Below are positions 21,132 to 28,986 of a stretch of 32,467 nt of DNA, one piece after another. Position numbers and translations under genes: made by a program. This DNA is from Elusimicrobiota bacterium. GTDB lineage: Bacteria; Elusimicrobiota; Elusimicrobia; UBA1565. Below the pieces are notes generated by a model that was not told the origin of the DNA, searched no databases, and saw only the letters and a list, made by a program, of their open reading frames with translations. Each line of letters opens with the position of its first letter. Within the stretch, counting starts at the first letter, position 1. The stretch spans positions 1 to 32,467 of the forward strand of contig JACRDO010000119.1 in NCBI GenBank assembly GCA_016212885.1, written 5' to 3'.

Positions 21132-22321
21132 TAACCCTTCTTGGGGCGCTTGGACTGCGGCGCGCTTGGAAGCGCAGTCCTCGGAGGGCGGCTGTTCTCC
21201 TCTCCCGGAGAGGGCCGCGGCCTTGGGGCCGCAGTCCTCGGAGGGCGGCTGTTCTCCTCTCCCGGAGAGGGCCGCGCGCCGCGGTAGACGTCGTCGTAGG
21301 AATGGAGCCCGTCCTTGACCACCGTGGAGAGCATGTTCTCCTTCGTGACCGCCACGACCTCGAGCAGGATGGAGGGGACCTTGAGCTTCCCGTTGTCCAC
21401 CTCCGAGGAGGCGACCACGCTCCTGCCGGAGGCCATCCTGACCGCGGCCTCCGCGGCCTTGCCGGCCAGGCTCTTGAGCGGCTTGTAGACTGTCATGGCC
21501 TGGGCGCCGGCCGCGATGCGCTGGCAGGCCGCGAGCTCCGCGTCCTGCCCGATGACGATAATCCGGCCGGCCAGGCCCTCCTCGCTCAAGGCCTGGATGG
21601 CGCCGCCAGCCGTTCCGTCGTTGGCCGAGAGGACCGCGTCGAAATTCGAGCCGCCCTTGGTGATAGCCGCGTTGACGATCTTCTTCGCGTTCTCCGGCTT
21701 CCAGTTCTCGGCCCAGTCCTCGTGGACCACCGCGATCTCGCCCTTCTCGATGTAGGGCTTGAGCACGTTGTCCTGGCCCTGCTTGACGAGGAAGGCGTTG
21801 TTGTCGGTCTTGGCGCCGTAGATGCGCACGATGCGCCTGCGGCCCCTGCCGCGGAACTGCTCGACGAGATAGCGGGCCTGGGTCTCGCCGACCTTGACGT
21901 TGTCGAAGCTCACGTAGAGGTCCAGCTCGGAGTCGGTGATCAGGCGGTCGTAGGAGATCACCGGGATGCCGGCCTCGTGGGCGAGCCGCACGGCCTTGGC
22001 CATGGCCCCGCCGTTGTGGGGGACCACGACCAGGACGTCCACCTTGCGGCTGAGCAGGGCCTCCACGTCCTGGATCTGGCGCGTGTCGTCGCTGTTGGCG
22101 GCCTGGACCAGGACGTCGGCGCCCAATTCCTGGGCGCGCTTGAGGAAGAGGTCCCGGTCCTTCTGCCAGCGCTCCTCCTTGAGCGTGTCCATGGAGAGGC
22201 CGATGAGGGGCCGGCCGCGGCCGCGCGCCTCCGGCGCCGCGCCTGAGCCCTTCGAGAGGAGGACGCCGGTGGCGGCGCTGAGCAGGCAGGAGAGGACGAC
22301 CAGGGCGATGCGGGCTTTCAT
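21131..22321 (-). CDS. xylF: Xylose-type ABC importer substrate-binding protein with repeat-derived tail
   Basis: The 396-residue periplasmic protein has an N-terminal export signal (MKARIALVVLSCLLSAATG) and a close match to XylF: LKEERWQKDRDLFLKRA (48-64), VLVVVPHNGGAMAKAV, GIPVISYDRLI, SAND near the hinge, and VIGQDAELAACQRI. It should bind a pentose, probably xylose, and hand it to XylG/XylH. The family-like sequence ends at LHSYDDVYRG (about 348). The remaining 48 residues come from two family C units in another frame (PSPGEENSRPPRT twice) plus a basic end, KRPKKG. Either the repeats replaced the stop codon or the tail was added by read-through. The upstream XRE gene is 30 bp away on the same strand; no clear Shine-Dalgarno precedes the ATG. 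Confidence 0.93.
   Translation of the reverse strand: MKARIALVVLSCLLSAATGVLLSKGSGAAPEARGRGRPLIGLSMDTLKEERWQKDRDLFLKRAQELGADVLVQAANSDDTRQIQDVEALLSRKVDVLVVVPHNGGAMAKAVRLAHEAGIPVISYDRLITDSELDLYVSFDNVKVGETQARYLVEQFRGRGRRRIVRIYGAKTDNNAFLVKQGQDNVLKPYIEKGEIAVVHEDWAENWKPENAKKIVNAAITKGGSNFDAVLSANDGTAGGAIQALSEEGLAGRIIVIGQDAELAACQRIAAGAQAMTVYKPLKSLAGKAAEAAVRMASGRSVVASSEVDNGKLKVPSILLEVVAVTKENMLSTVVKDGLHSYDDVYRGARPSPGEENSRPPRTAAPRPRPSPGEENSRPPRTALPSAPQSKRPKKG
21157..21270. repeat. Tandem family C units C3 and C4 (3' end of xylF)
   Basis: C4 (21214-21270) is a full 57-bp unit. C3 (21157-21213) has a diverged left arm (GCGCGCTTGGAAGCGC), but the arm still pairs with itself, and the rest is identical. The xylF frame reads them one register away from the reading used in xylG. 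Confidence 0.9.
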
Positions 22322-22351
22322 TGAGGCGGATTTTACTACTTTTGGCCGCCG

Positions 22352-22570
22352 CTACCTGCCGGCGCCTTTGAAAAGGGACGACAATGAAACGGAGAGCGCC
22401 GCGGCTATCTTGGCCAGCGTGAGGAGGCTGGGCAGCTTGTTGCCCCGCTCGATGTGCCCGAGGAAGGTGTAGTGGATCGCGGCCCTGTCGCTCAGCTCCT
22501 CCTGAGTGTAGCCCCGCTCGACCCGCAGCTTCCGGATCTCGCGGCCGAGATGATGCGCCAAGTCGCTCAT
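22352..22570 (-). CDS. Small XRE-family transcriptional regulator
   Basis: The 72-residue protein is little more than one helix-turn-helix domain of the Cro/C1 type: LGREIRKLRVERGYTQEELS, then HYTFLGHIERGNKLPSLLTLAKIAAAL. ATG 22570 is chosen over an in-frame TTG 21 nt upstream because TATATT lies between them. It is first in line with xylF (30 bp), xylG and xylH and may regulate them, in place of the AraC- or ROK-type XylR usually found with xylFGH. Being so short, it has no sugar-binding domain, so it would need another way of sensing pentose, or it may be unrelated to the transporter. Confidence 0.85.
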   Translation of the reverse strand: MSDLAHHLGREIRKLRVERGYTQEELSDRAAIHYTFLGHIERGNKLPSLLTLAKIAAALSVSLSSLFKGAGR

Positions 22571-22621
22571 GGCAGTAAAATATATCCTCAAACGCGAGCC
22601 TTTGAGAACAGTCTATAGGGC

Positions 22622-22712
22622 GCATTGAACCTTCCACGCGTTGGTTTGGCACGTCCCGAACCAACGCCGTCTGGATGTTCGGGACGATGTTTGGAAAGTT
22701 TGGACGCAATGC
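22622..22712. repeat. Family A palindromic element, copy A4
   Basis: Outer arms are GCATTG (22622-22627) and CAATGC (22707-22712). Inside, GCGTTGGTT (22638-22646) pairs with AACCAACGC (22659-22667), and alternatively CGTCCCGAAC (22652-22661) pairs with GTTCGGGACG (22677-22686). The two inner hairpins share bases and cannot form at once. The reverse complement of this copy aligns with A2. It lies between the divergent XRE and receiver genes. Confidence 0.85.
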
Positions 22713-22873
22713 CCGCGACGGCCTCGATCGGCATAAGCCCTCATCGAAAGCATGCGCCGCAGCGCCTGAATCCTCTTGAAGGATTTCTTAATTTTTCCTT
22801 AAAAAGATCATGCGACCGGCAGACTATGTTTGAACCCGGCGAAAGTTTGCTTGAATTTGCAGGCCGCATCGCC

Positions 22874-23269
22874 ATGACGGACCCAAACGCCATTCCCCCG
22901 GCCGGCGGCCCCCGCATTCTCGCCGTTGACGATGCGACGGCGATGCTGCGCCTCCTCTGGAGGGTCCTTGAGCAAAGAGGGTTCGCTGTCGATACCGCCG
23001 GCGACCACTCCACGGCGCTGGCCATGGCCGGACGAGGGGATTACCAGCTGATCCTGCTGGACATGCACATGCCCGGCGTCTCCCTGCGGGAAACCGTGGA
23101 CGGGTTCAAGGCCGCGCTTCCTGACACCCCCGTCTTGCTCATGACGGGAGACGCCGACGCCTCCCTCATCGAGGAAGCCCGCGCCCTTGGCGCTTACGGC
23201 CCGATCATGAAGCCGATCGATATGGCGGAGCTTGAAGAAACGATCCGGCGGCTGATGCGCCGGAGATGA
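22874..23269 (+). CDS. Stand-alone receiver-domain protein
   Basis: The 131-residue protein, if started at ATG 22874 (MTDPNAIPPAGGP), contains one receiver domain: ILAVDDATAML with the acidic pair, phosphoacceptor Asp in LILLDMHMPG, Thr in LLMTGDADA and Lys in PIMKPIDMAEL. No output domain follows. An alternative start at ATG 22826 would add 16 residues; neither has a strong ribosome-binding site. An AT-rich stretch (about 22785-22812) upstream is the probable promoter region. It converges on the OmpR-type regulator gene with 13 bp between stops. Its kinase and target are unknown. Confidence 0.85.
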   Translation: MTDPNAIPPAGGPRILAVDDATAMLRLLWRVLEQRGFAVDTAGDHSTALAMAGRGDYQLILLDMHMPGVSLRETVDGFKAALPDTPVLLMTGDADASLIEEARALGAYGPIMKPIDMAELEETIRRLMRRR

Positions 23270-23282
23270 GCGGCCGGGCCGG

Positions 23283-23975
23283 CTACTCCAACGGGTTCCT
23301 GAAGCAGTACCCCATCTTGGAGATGGTCTCGATCAGCTTTTTCCCGCGGCCGCCCAGGCGCCGGCGCAGGCGGCTGACCATGACGTCCACGGCGCGCGTG
23401 TCCGCGGTGCTGCTCATCCCCCAGACGGTCTCAAGCAGGTAGGCCCGGGTCAGGACCCGGCCCGCCTTGCGCATCAGGATCTCCAGCAACTCGAATTCCC
23501 GGGGCTGCAGGGTCACGTGCTTGCCCTGCACGAGGGTGCGGCGCTGGCTGGGGTCGATCTCGATGCCGCCGATGCTGAGCGGGGAGCCCCAATGCTCGGA
23601 GCGCTCCCAGCGCCGGCGGAGCACGGTCCTGATGCGGGCGGCCAGCTCCCTGGGATCGGCCGGTTTGACCAGGTAGTCCTCGGCGCCCAGGCTGAAGGTC
23701 CGCGCCACGGAATCCTCGGTCTTGCGGGGACTCAAGACGATGACGGGCAGGTCCCGGCCCGCCTCGGTCTCGCGCAGGACGCGCAGGAAGGTGAGGCCGT
23801 CCATGTCCGGAACGTCCAGATCCAGCAGGAGCAGGTCCCGGCGCTTGGACTTCAAGTGATCCAAAGCTTCATGCGCCAGCCTGCAGAGATCCACCTCGAA
23901 TTCCCCTCTTAGGAATTGAGCCAAGCCGGCCCCGAGCTGCTCGTCGCCTTCGACAAGTAAAAGGTGATACGGCAT
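23283..23975 (-). CDS. OmpR/PhoB-type response regulator
   Basis: The 230-residue protein has a receiver domain (phosphoacceptor D52 in LLLLDLDVPDMDG, Ser in VIVLSPRK, Lys in YLVKPADP) and a winged-helix DNA-binding domain (VTLQPREFELLEILMRKAG, then RAVDVMVSRLRRRL and ISKMGYCF). The acidic cluster usually reads E-D-D; here it is E9-G10-D11, so one magnesium ligand is replaced by Gly. Phosphorylation may be weaker or magnesium binding altered. No kinase gene is adjacent; the nearest is at 28987. TATAAT ends 11 nt before the ATG without a Shine-Dalgarno, so the message has a leader of about 5 nt. Confidence 0.92.
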   Translation of the reverse strand: MPYHLLLVEGDEQLGAGLAQFLRGEFEVDLCRLAHEALDHLKSKRRDLLLLDLDVPDMDGLTFLRVLRETEAGRDLPVIVLSPRKTEDSVARTFSLGAEDYLVKPADPRELAARIRTVLRRRWERSEHWGSPLSIGGIEIDPSQRRTLVQGKHVTLQPREFELLEILMRKAGRVLTRAYLLETVWGMSSTADTRAVDVMVSRLRRRLGGRGKKLIETISKMGYCFRNPLE

Positions 23976-23986
23976 AGAGCGTGGGT

Positions 23987-23992
23987 ATTATA
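23987..23992 (-). promoter_or_regulatory. Consensus -10 box of the OmpR-type regulator gene
   Basis: TATAAT on the minus strand has the same 11-nt distance to the ATG as in brnT. No convincing -35 box is present at 17 bp. Confidence 0.6.
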
Positions 23993-24096
23993 GCCGATTC
24001 TGCAATAAAATGGTTACAAACAGATTACATTTCGTTGAGGTCGCGGTAACAAAAATAATCCTTAATTAGAGAAGCAATATTGAACCGGAGGATATT

Positions 24097-24486
24097 ATGT
24101 ATCGAATTCTCGCAATAGAAGATGACCCGATCATGCGGAAGCTTCTGTTCAAAACTCTCACCCCCGAGAATTACGAATGCATCCTGGCCCACAACGCGGC
24201 CCTCGGACTGCAGGCCTGCCGGAAGGAGAAGCCGGACCTCATCATCCTCGACGTCAATCTGCCTGACGGCAACGGCATCGAGCTGTGCCGGAAGATCAAG
24301 GACGACATGGCCATCCGCCACATCCCGATCCTCATCATGACCGGCGAAGCTGTCCAGGTCGAAAACCGCACCGCAGGCCTGGAAGCCGGCGCCGACGACT
24401 ACATCCTCAAGCCCTTCGACAGCGCGGAACTCCTATTGCGGCTCAAGAACCTCATAAGAGCCTCATCGAAACCCACCCATTCCTGA
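24097..24486 (+). CDS. Stand-alone receiver-domain protein heading the surface-protein operon
   Basis: The 129-residue protein consists of one receiver domain: E8-D9-D10, phosphoacceptor D52 in LIILDVNLPDGNG, T82 in ILIMTGEA and K105 in DDYILKPFD. ATG 24097 follows an ideal CGGAGG by 6 nt. It is 13 bp upstream of the CTD surface-protein gene on the same strand and shares the operon with a histidine kinase at 28987, its likely phosphate donor. There is no output domain, so it probably acts by protein contact. Within T9SS-bearing Bacteroidota, PorX is also a regulator linked to PorV-type secretion, but PorX carries an extra domain that is absent here. Confidence 0.92.
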   Translation: MYRILAIEDDPIMRKLLFKTLTPENYECILAHNAALGLQACRKEKPDLIILDVNLPDGNGIELCRKIKDDMAIRHIPILIMTGEAVQVENRTAGLEAGADDYILKPFDSAELLLRLKNLIRASSKPTHS

Positions 24487-24499
24487 GACCTGGAGCGCG

Positions 24500-26881
24500 A
24501 TGCGCGAGCCCATGGCCGATTGCCCGGGAAAAGCCCAAAGAAGGCCGCGGCCATGGGGCCGCAGTCCTCGGAGGGCGGCTGTTCTCCTCTCCCGGAGAGG
24601 GCGGCGTGCGCTCGCGCTTTTCCCCATCCTTGCCTGCGCGCTTCTCTGCGCGGCCGGAGAGTCCCTTGCCGGGAAGCTCAGCAGCGCCTCGACCGCGATC
24701 CTGCGCCACACGGGCAGGAGCGGGGGGACTCTCATGGCCTCGGCCAACTTCACCCTGCACAGCACGGTGGGAGAGCCGGGCGCCGCGGCGAGCGCCGGGG
24801 GAGGCTTCCGGCTCCAGGCCGGCTTCATGCCCCTCGCCTCCCAGCCGGGCGCCATCACCGCCATCACCGCGCTGAGCAAATCCACCGGCACCTTGGACCT
24901 CGCATGGACCGCCCCGGGCCGCGACGGCGCCGTGGCCGGCGTGACCAACGGCTTCTACCGGATCGACTACTCCTCGGACCCCAGCCACGCGTTCAGCCCC
25001 ACCGTGTACCAGGATGAATTCTCGACCACGGTCGCGCCCGGGCAGGCGCAGTTCCGGCAATTGACCGGCCTCCAGCCCAACACCACCTACTACATGCGCA
25101 TCTACCTCGCAGACGAGCGCAAGGTCTTCGCCGAGGACTCCAGCGCGGATAGGACCTCCACCCTGGCCAACGTGCCCATCGACCCCGTCATCGCCGAGGT
25201 GAGCGAGGACGCGGTCATCATCACATGGTCCCTGCCTGCCAACGGCGCGGCGAGCTTCTTGATGCAGGGCTCCAGCACCAACTTCGGGCCCTCTGGGGCC
25301 GTGTTCAGCTCCGCCACGTGCAGCGGCCTGCTCGCCTCTCTGACGATGTCCGGCCTCTCGTTCAACACGACCTACTACTTCAAGGTGGCCAGCCTGAACT
25401 GGCAGGGCGACCCCAGCTACACCGTCATCCTGAGCACGCTGACCCTGGGCCGCCCGCTTTCGGTCAGCGATATCGTCGTCTCCACCGACGCCGTCAAACG
25501 CCGCGTGACCCTGACCTGGCACAACCCGTGGATGGCGAATCCCAAATGGGTGGTGGTCATGCTGAGCACGAGCACGTCCGCCCCCGCGCTAGTTGACGGG
25601 ACCCAGGTGGTTCCGGGACAGACCCTCGGCGATGCCTCCGTCGTGAGATCCACGACCTGGGCGGAATCCCTCGACGATTCCGGCCTGGCCCTGGACACGA
25701 CCTACTACTACCACCTCTACACGCAGAACAGCAGGCTGTTCTACTCCTTCGTGATGTCGATGTCGACCTCCATTTTCCTGGACCTCCATCCCATGGAGGC
25801 GGCCGGGCTTACGGCCCAGAGGAGCCCGAACCGCACCCAGTTCATCCTGAGTTGGAAGCCTGTAACCAGCAACGAGGACGGCAGCCTGTTCGCTTCCACG
25901 GCTTCGCCGCGCGAGTCGGAGCTGAAAGAGTACGAGATCTACCGGGCGACTTCTGTCCTTTACGCAAACTGGGGGTCCACCCCAATCAAGACCGTCCCCT
26001 TCTCGTCCATGACCTTCACGGACAGCGGCCTCTATTCCACGATGACGTACATCTACCGGATCCGGGCGAAGGACTCCCGCGGAAAGCAGAACGACGGCAT
26101 GGCCATCGACACGGATCAGAACCTCTACGCCTTTGCCAACGATAACGTCACCCACTTCAAGGTCCCGGCGAAGATGCGCACCGAGCTCCTGGCGGAGACC
26201 AACCGCCACAGCGCCGACATCGTCATCCGCGCCAAGGACCTCAATTCCGATCCCGCAAACAAGATCATGCGCGCCGCTCGCTTCACAGCGTACAAGCTCC
26301 CCGGCAATGAGACGGTCGATTCCTTCGAGCTCCCCGCTCCCGAAGCCACGGTGGCTCTGCGCTACGAAACGGCCGGCAGCCAGGTGGTGGGGTACAACCC
26401 GGCTTCCGCGCAGGGCGCATCCGGCGCGCCGTCGTCCCCTGAGAACCTCGGCCTCTACTGGTACAACGGGAGCCGGTATCTCAAGCTCTTCGGCGCCGTG
26501 AACACGGCCGACCAGACCGTCGCGGTGCAGGCCGGAAAGATGGGGGAATACCAGATCCGCAACGTCGCCAGGTCCCAAGGCTTCAATTTCGACATCTCCC
26601 AGATCACCAACAAGATGATCACGCCCAACGGGGACGGCCTCAACGACACAACCGTCTTCATTTTCGACAACCCGAATGACTCAGGCTACTCCGGCAGGAT
26701 CTTCGACGTCAGAGGCGGAATGATCGCGGACATGTCCCCAGGGCCGGTCCAGGGGTGCCAGACCGGCAGCCTGAAGTGGGACGGAAAAGCCAACGGAGCG
26801 CCGGTGTCGGGCGGGGTGTACATCTATCAGATCCGGGCGGAAGACAAGGTATTCAACGGCACCATCCTGGTGATCAGATGA
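24500..26881 (+). CDS. Secreted protein with FN3-like domains and a gliding/FlgD-like C-terminal module
   Basis: The 793-residue protein starts at ATG 24500, with TGGAG just upstream. The first ~37 residues are Arg-rich and contain family C unit C5; the hydrophobic signal core follows (ALALFPILACALLCAAG), so the signal peptide has an unusually long n-region. Next come a short beta domain (about 60-112) and four FN3-like domains marked by NTTYYMRIYL, NTTYYFKVAS, DTTYYYHLYT and MTYIYRIRAK. The C-terminal ~90 residues (from about 705) read ITPNGDGLNDTTVFIF, then LKWDGKANGAPVSGGVYIYQ and TILVIR. That pattern is shared by FlgD-like folds and type B CTDs of the type IX secretion system, so it may be a sorting or anchoring signal. 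Its stop overlaps the start of the PorV-like gene. Confidence 0.8.
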   Translation: MREPMADCPGKAQRRPRPWGRSPRRAAVLLSRRGRRALALFPILACALLCAAGESLAGKLSSASTAILRHTGRSGGTLMASANFTLHSTVGEPGAAASAGGGFRLQAGFMPLASQPGAITAITALSKSTGTLDLAWTAPGRDGAVAGVTNGFYRIDYSSDPSHAFSPTVYQDEFSTTVAPGQAQFRQLTGLQPNTTYYMRIYLADERKVFAEDSSADRTSTLANVPIDPVIAEVSEDAVIITWSLPANGAASFLMQGSSTNFGPSGAVFSSATCSGLLASLTMSGLSFNTTYYFKVASLNWQGDPSYTVILSTLTLGRPLSVSDIVVSTDAVKRRVTLTWHNPWMANPKWVVVMLSTSTSAPALVDGTQVVPGQTLGDASVVRSTTWAESLDDSGLALDTTYYYHLYTQNSRLFYSFVMSMSTSIFLDLHPMEAAGLTAQRSPNRTQFILSWKPVTSNEDGSLFASTASPRESELKEYEIYRATSVLYANWGSTPIKTVPFSSMTFTDSGLYSTMTYIYRIRAKDSRGKQNDGMAIDTDQNLYAFANDNVTHFKVPAKMRTELLAETNRHSADIVIRAKDLNSDPANKIMRAARFTAYKLPGNETVDSFELPAPEATVALRYETAGSQVVGYNPASAQGASGAPSSPENLGLYWYNGSRYLKLFGAVNTADQTVAVQAGKMGEYQIRNVARSQGFNFDISQITNKMITPNGDGLNDTTVFIFDNPNDSGYSGRIFDVRGGMIADMSPGPVQGCQTGSLKWDGKANGAPVSGGVYIYQIRAEDKVFNGTILVIR
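24544..24600. repeat. Family C unit C5 (signal-peptide n-region of the CTD protein)
   Basis: A full 57-bp unit, identical to C4 except for an A in the first loop (GGCCATGGGGCC). It is read in yet another frame, giving an Arg-rich peptide (RPWGRSPRRAAVLLSRRG). Confidence 0.92.
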
Positions 26882-28971
26882 AGACAGCGGCCAGGAACCA
26901 TTCCCTCGGGGCGATCTTCTTCGCGCTCTGCCTGCTGCTTGGCGCGGCCCGGCCCGCCCGGGCGGCCTTCCAGGAGATGGGCGTGGGCGCCCGGGCTCCG
27001 GGGATGGGCGACGTGTTCACGGCCCTGGCCGACGACGTCTACACCATACACTACAATCCCGCGGGGCTCGCCCTGCTGGGCCGCCCCGAAGTGGGCACGT
27101 CCTACACCCGCCTGCTCATGGGCCTGAGCGACAGCTCGGAGCTGAGCACGACCTTCCTGGGCTACGCCCACCCGCTCGACCGCGGGCGCAAGGGTACCCT
27201 GGCGACGTCATGGGAGCAGTTCTCGCTCGACCAGGGCCTCTACAATGAGCGGGCCCTGTCCTTCTCGTACGGACGGAAGCTGTTCCAGGACCTCGGCCCG
27301 GGAACCCTCTACGGTGGCCTGAGCCTCAAGCACCTTCAGAGGAGCTTCGGCCACCAGCCCGAAGCGAGCAACGCTTTCGAGAACGGAACCGAGCAACGGG
27401 GCCATCCGGACCCCGTGCTCTCCGGCAAAAACAGCGTCAGCGTCTTTGACGCGGACGCGGGCGCGCTCTACAGGCTCGGGGAGCACTACACCCTGGGCCT
27501 CGCGCTCATCCACTTCCCCCAGCCCAACGTCGCCTTCAGCTCCGCGGACTCCGATCCCGTGCACATGACCACGAGGCTAGGGCTCAACTACGCCAGCCTG
27601 CTCTCCAACCTCGGGGTCCAGTTCGAGACCCTGAGATCCCCCGCGGGCACGCGGGACAAGAACCTGGCCGTGGCGGCCGAGCGGTGGTTCCTGCGCATGT
27701 TCGTGGGCGATTTCGGCCTGCGCGGCGCCCTGAACATCGGGGACAGGGGCTACCGGCAGGTCGCCCTGGGCGTCTCCTACCGCACCAAGCGCATCTCGCT
27801 CGACTACGGCTTCTCCCTGCCGATCAACTCCATCTCCGCGACAGCCGGCTCGCACCGGGTCGGCATCAGCCTCCGCTTCGGGTCACCGAGCGAGTCCGAC
27901 GAATCGATCCTCATGATCCTCGAGGCCATGCGCCAGCTCAAGAAGGGCGTGATGCCGGAGCTGCGCGCCTTCGGCGCGGGCCTCAGCCCGGCGCAGAAAG
28001 CCCTGCTCGACGAGCACGTGGCCATCGCCAAGTCCCTCCAGGCCCAGGCGAAGTACCAGGCCTCGATGGAGCGCCTCAGCCTCGCCCTCGCCGTGAGCCC
28101 CTCGGACGCGGACCTGCTCAAGAGCTTCGGCCGGCTCAACTGGATCGCCCAGCAGGTCAAGGAGCTGGCGAACTACAAGCTCGACCCGGTCCAAATCTCC
28201 TGGCACCAGGGCATCCTGGCCTACCTGGCCGGCGACGCGGCGCTCGCCATGGAGAAAGTCTCCTACGCACGCAGCCTGGCGCCGGAGCACAGGGCCCTCA
28301 ACGGCTTCCTGGCCCAGCTCGAGCTGGCCACCGGCGTCAAGCGGCCCGAGATCCCGCAGGCGCCCCCGGCCCGCCATTTCGTGGTCGAGCAGCTCCTGGC
28401 CCAGGCGGCGATGGCGGTGGAGGACGGCCGCTACGACGACGCCGTCTCCTTGAGCCGGCAGGTCCTCGAGGACGAGCCGGCCAACGCCGCGGCCTGGGAG
28501 AACCTCGGGACCTCGTATTTCGCCATCGGCGACTACCGCAACTCCCTCTCTGCGTGGAAGAAAGCCTACGGCCTGGAGAAGAACCCCACGCGCCGCAAGA
28601 TGATCTCCCGGTACATGGAATCCCTCGACAAGCTCCTGGCTCGGCCCAAGCCCCGCATCGAGCCCGAGCATCCAAAGGAGCCCGCGGCTCCGGCTCCGGC
28701 CCCGGCCCCGGTCCAGCCGGCGCCCAAGCCCGCGGCAACGCCCGCCCCGGCCCCGGCCCAGCCCGCGGCCAAGCCTGCCGCGGCCCTGCGCCGCGGCCCG
28801 GCAACGCCGCAGGACATCCAGAGGCTCTACAACGCGGGCGTGGATTTCTACACCGCGGGACAACTGGAGAAGGCGCGCGACGCCTTCCAGGAAGTCCTGC
28901 GCCTGGATCCGGCCTACGTGCCGGCTTCCAAGGCGCTCAAACGGGTCACCGACGAGATGCCGCAGAGATAG
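26878..28971 (+). CDS. PorV-like outer-membrane barrel fused to TPR domains
   Basis: The 697-residue protein starts at ATG 26878, overlapping the previous stop (ATGA). A signal peptide (1-29, ending ARPARA) is followed by FQEMGVGARAPGMGDVFTAL and HYNPAGLALLGRPEVG, the hallmark opening of PorV/PorQ (UPF0164) barrels, which continues to about residue 340 (RVGISLRFG). From 345 to 600 there are helical repeats of TPR type (YQASMERLSLALAVSPSDAD; YDDAVSLSRQVLEDEPANAA; AWENLGTSYFAIGDYRNSL). A Pro/Ala linker (about 602-640) leads to a last TPR (LYNAGVDFYTAGQLEKARDA). PorV in Bacteroidota shuttles CTD cargo from the T9SS pore to the surface; barrel-TPR fusion is unusual. The TPR part should face the periplasm. 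Its neighbour upstream carries a CTD-like end, making a cargo/carrier pair plausible. Confidence 0.8.
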   Translation: MKTAARNHSLGAIFFALCLLLGAARPARAAFQEMGVGARAPGMGDVFTALADDVYTIHYNPAGLALLGRPEVGTSYTRLLMGLSDSSELSTTFLGYAHPLDRGRKGTLATSWEQFSLDQGLYNERALSFSYGRKLFQDLGPGTLYGGLSLKHLQRSFGHQPEASNAFENGTEQRGHPDPVLSGKNSVSVFDADAGALYRLGEHYTLGLALIHFPQPNVAFSSADSDPVHMTTRLGLNYASLLSNLGVQFETLRSPAGTRDKNLAVAAERWFLRMFVGDFGLRGALNIGDRGYRQVALGVSYRTKRISLDYGFSLPINSISATAGSHRVGISLRFGSPSESDESILMILEAMRQLKKGVMPELRAFGAGLSPAQKALLDEHVAIAKSLQAQAKYQASMERLSLALAVSPSDADLLKSFGRLNWIAQQVKELANYKLDPVQISWHQGILAYLAGDAALAMEKVSYARSLAPEHRALNGFLAQLELATGVKRPEIPQAPPARHFVVEQLLAQAAMAVEDGRYDDAVSLSRQVLEDEPANAAAWENLGTSYFAIGDYRNSLSAWKKAYGLEKNPTRRKMISRYMESLDKLLARPKPRIEPEHPKEPAAPAPAPAPVQPAPKPAATPAPAPAQPAAKPAAALRRGPATPQDIQRLYNAGVDFYTAGQLEKARDAFQEVLRLDPAYVPASKALKRVTDEMPQR

Positions 28972-28986
28972 GAGAGGGGGAGCCCC

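Noticed and set aside
20049-22246. Long plus-strand frames opposite xylG and xylF
   Set aside because: No recognisable domains, whereas the minus-strand proteins match the xylose importer family along their full length.
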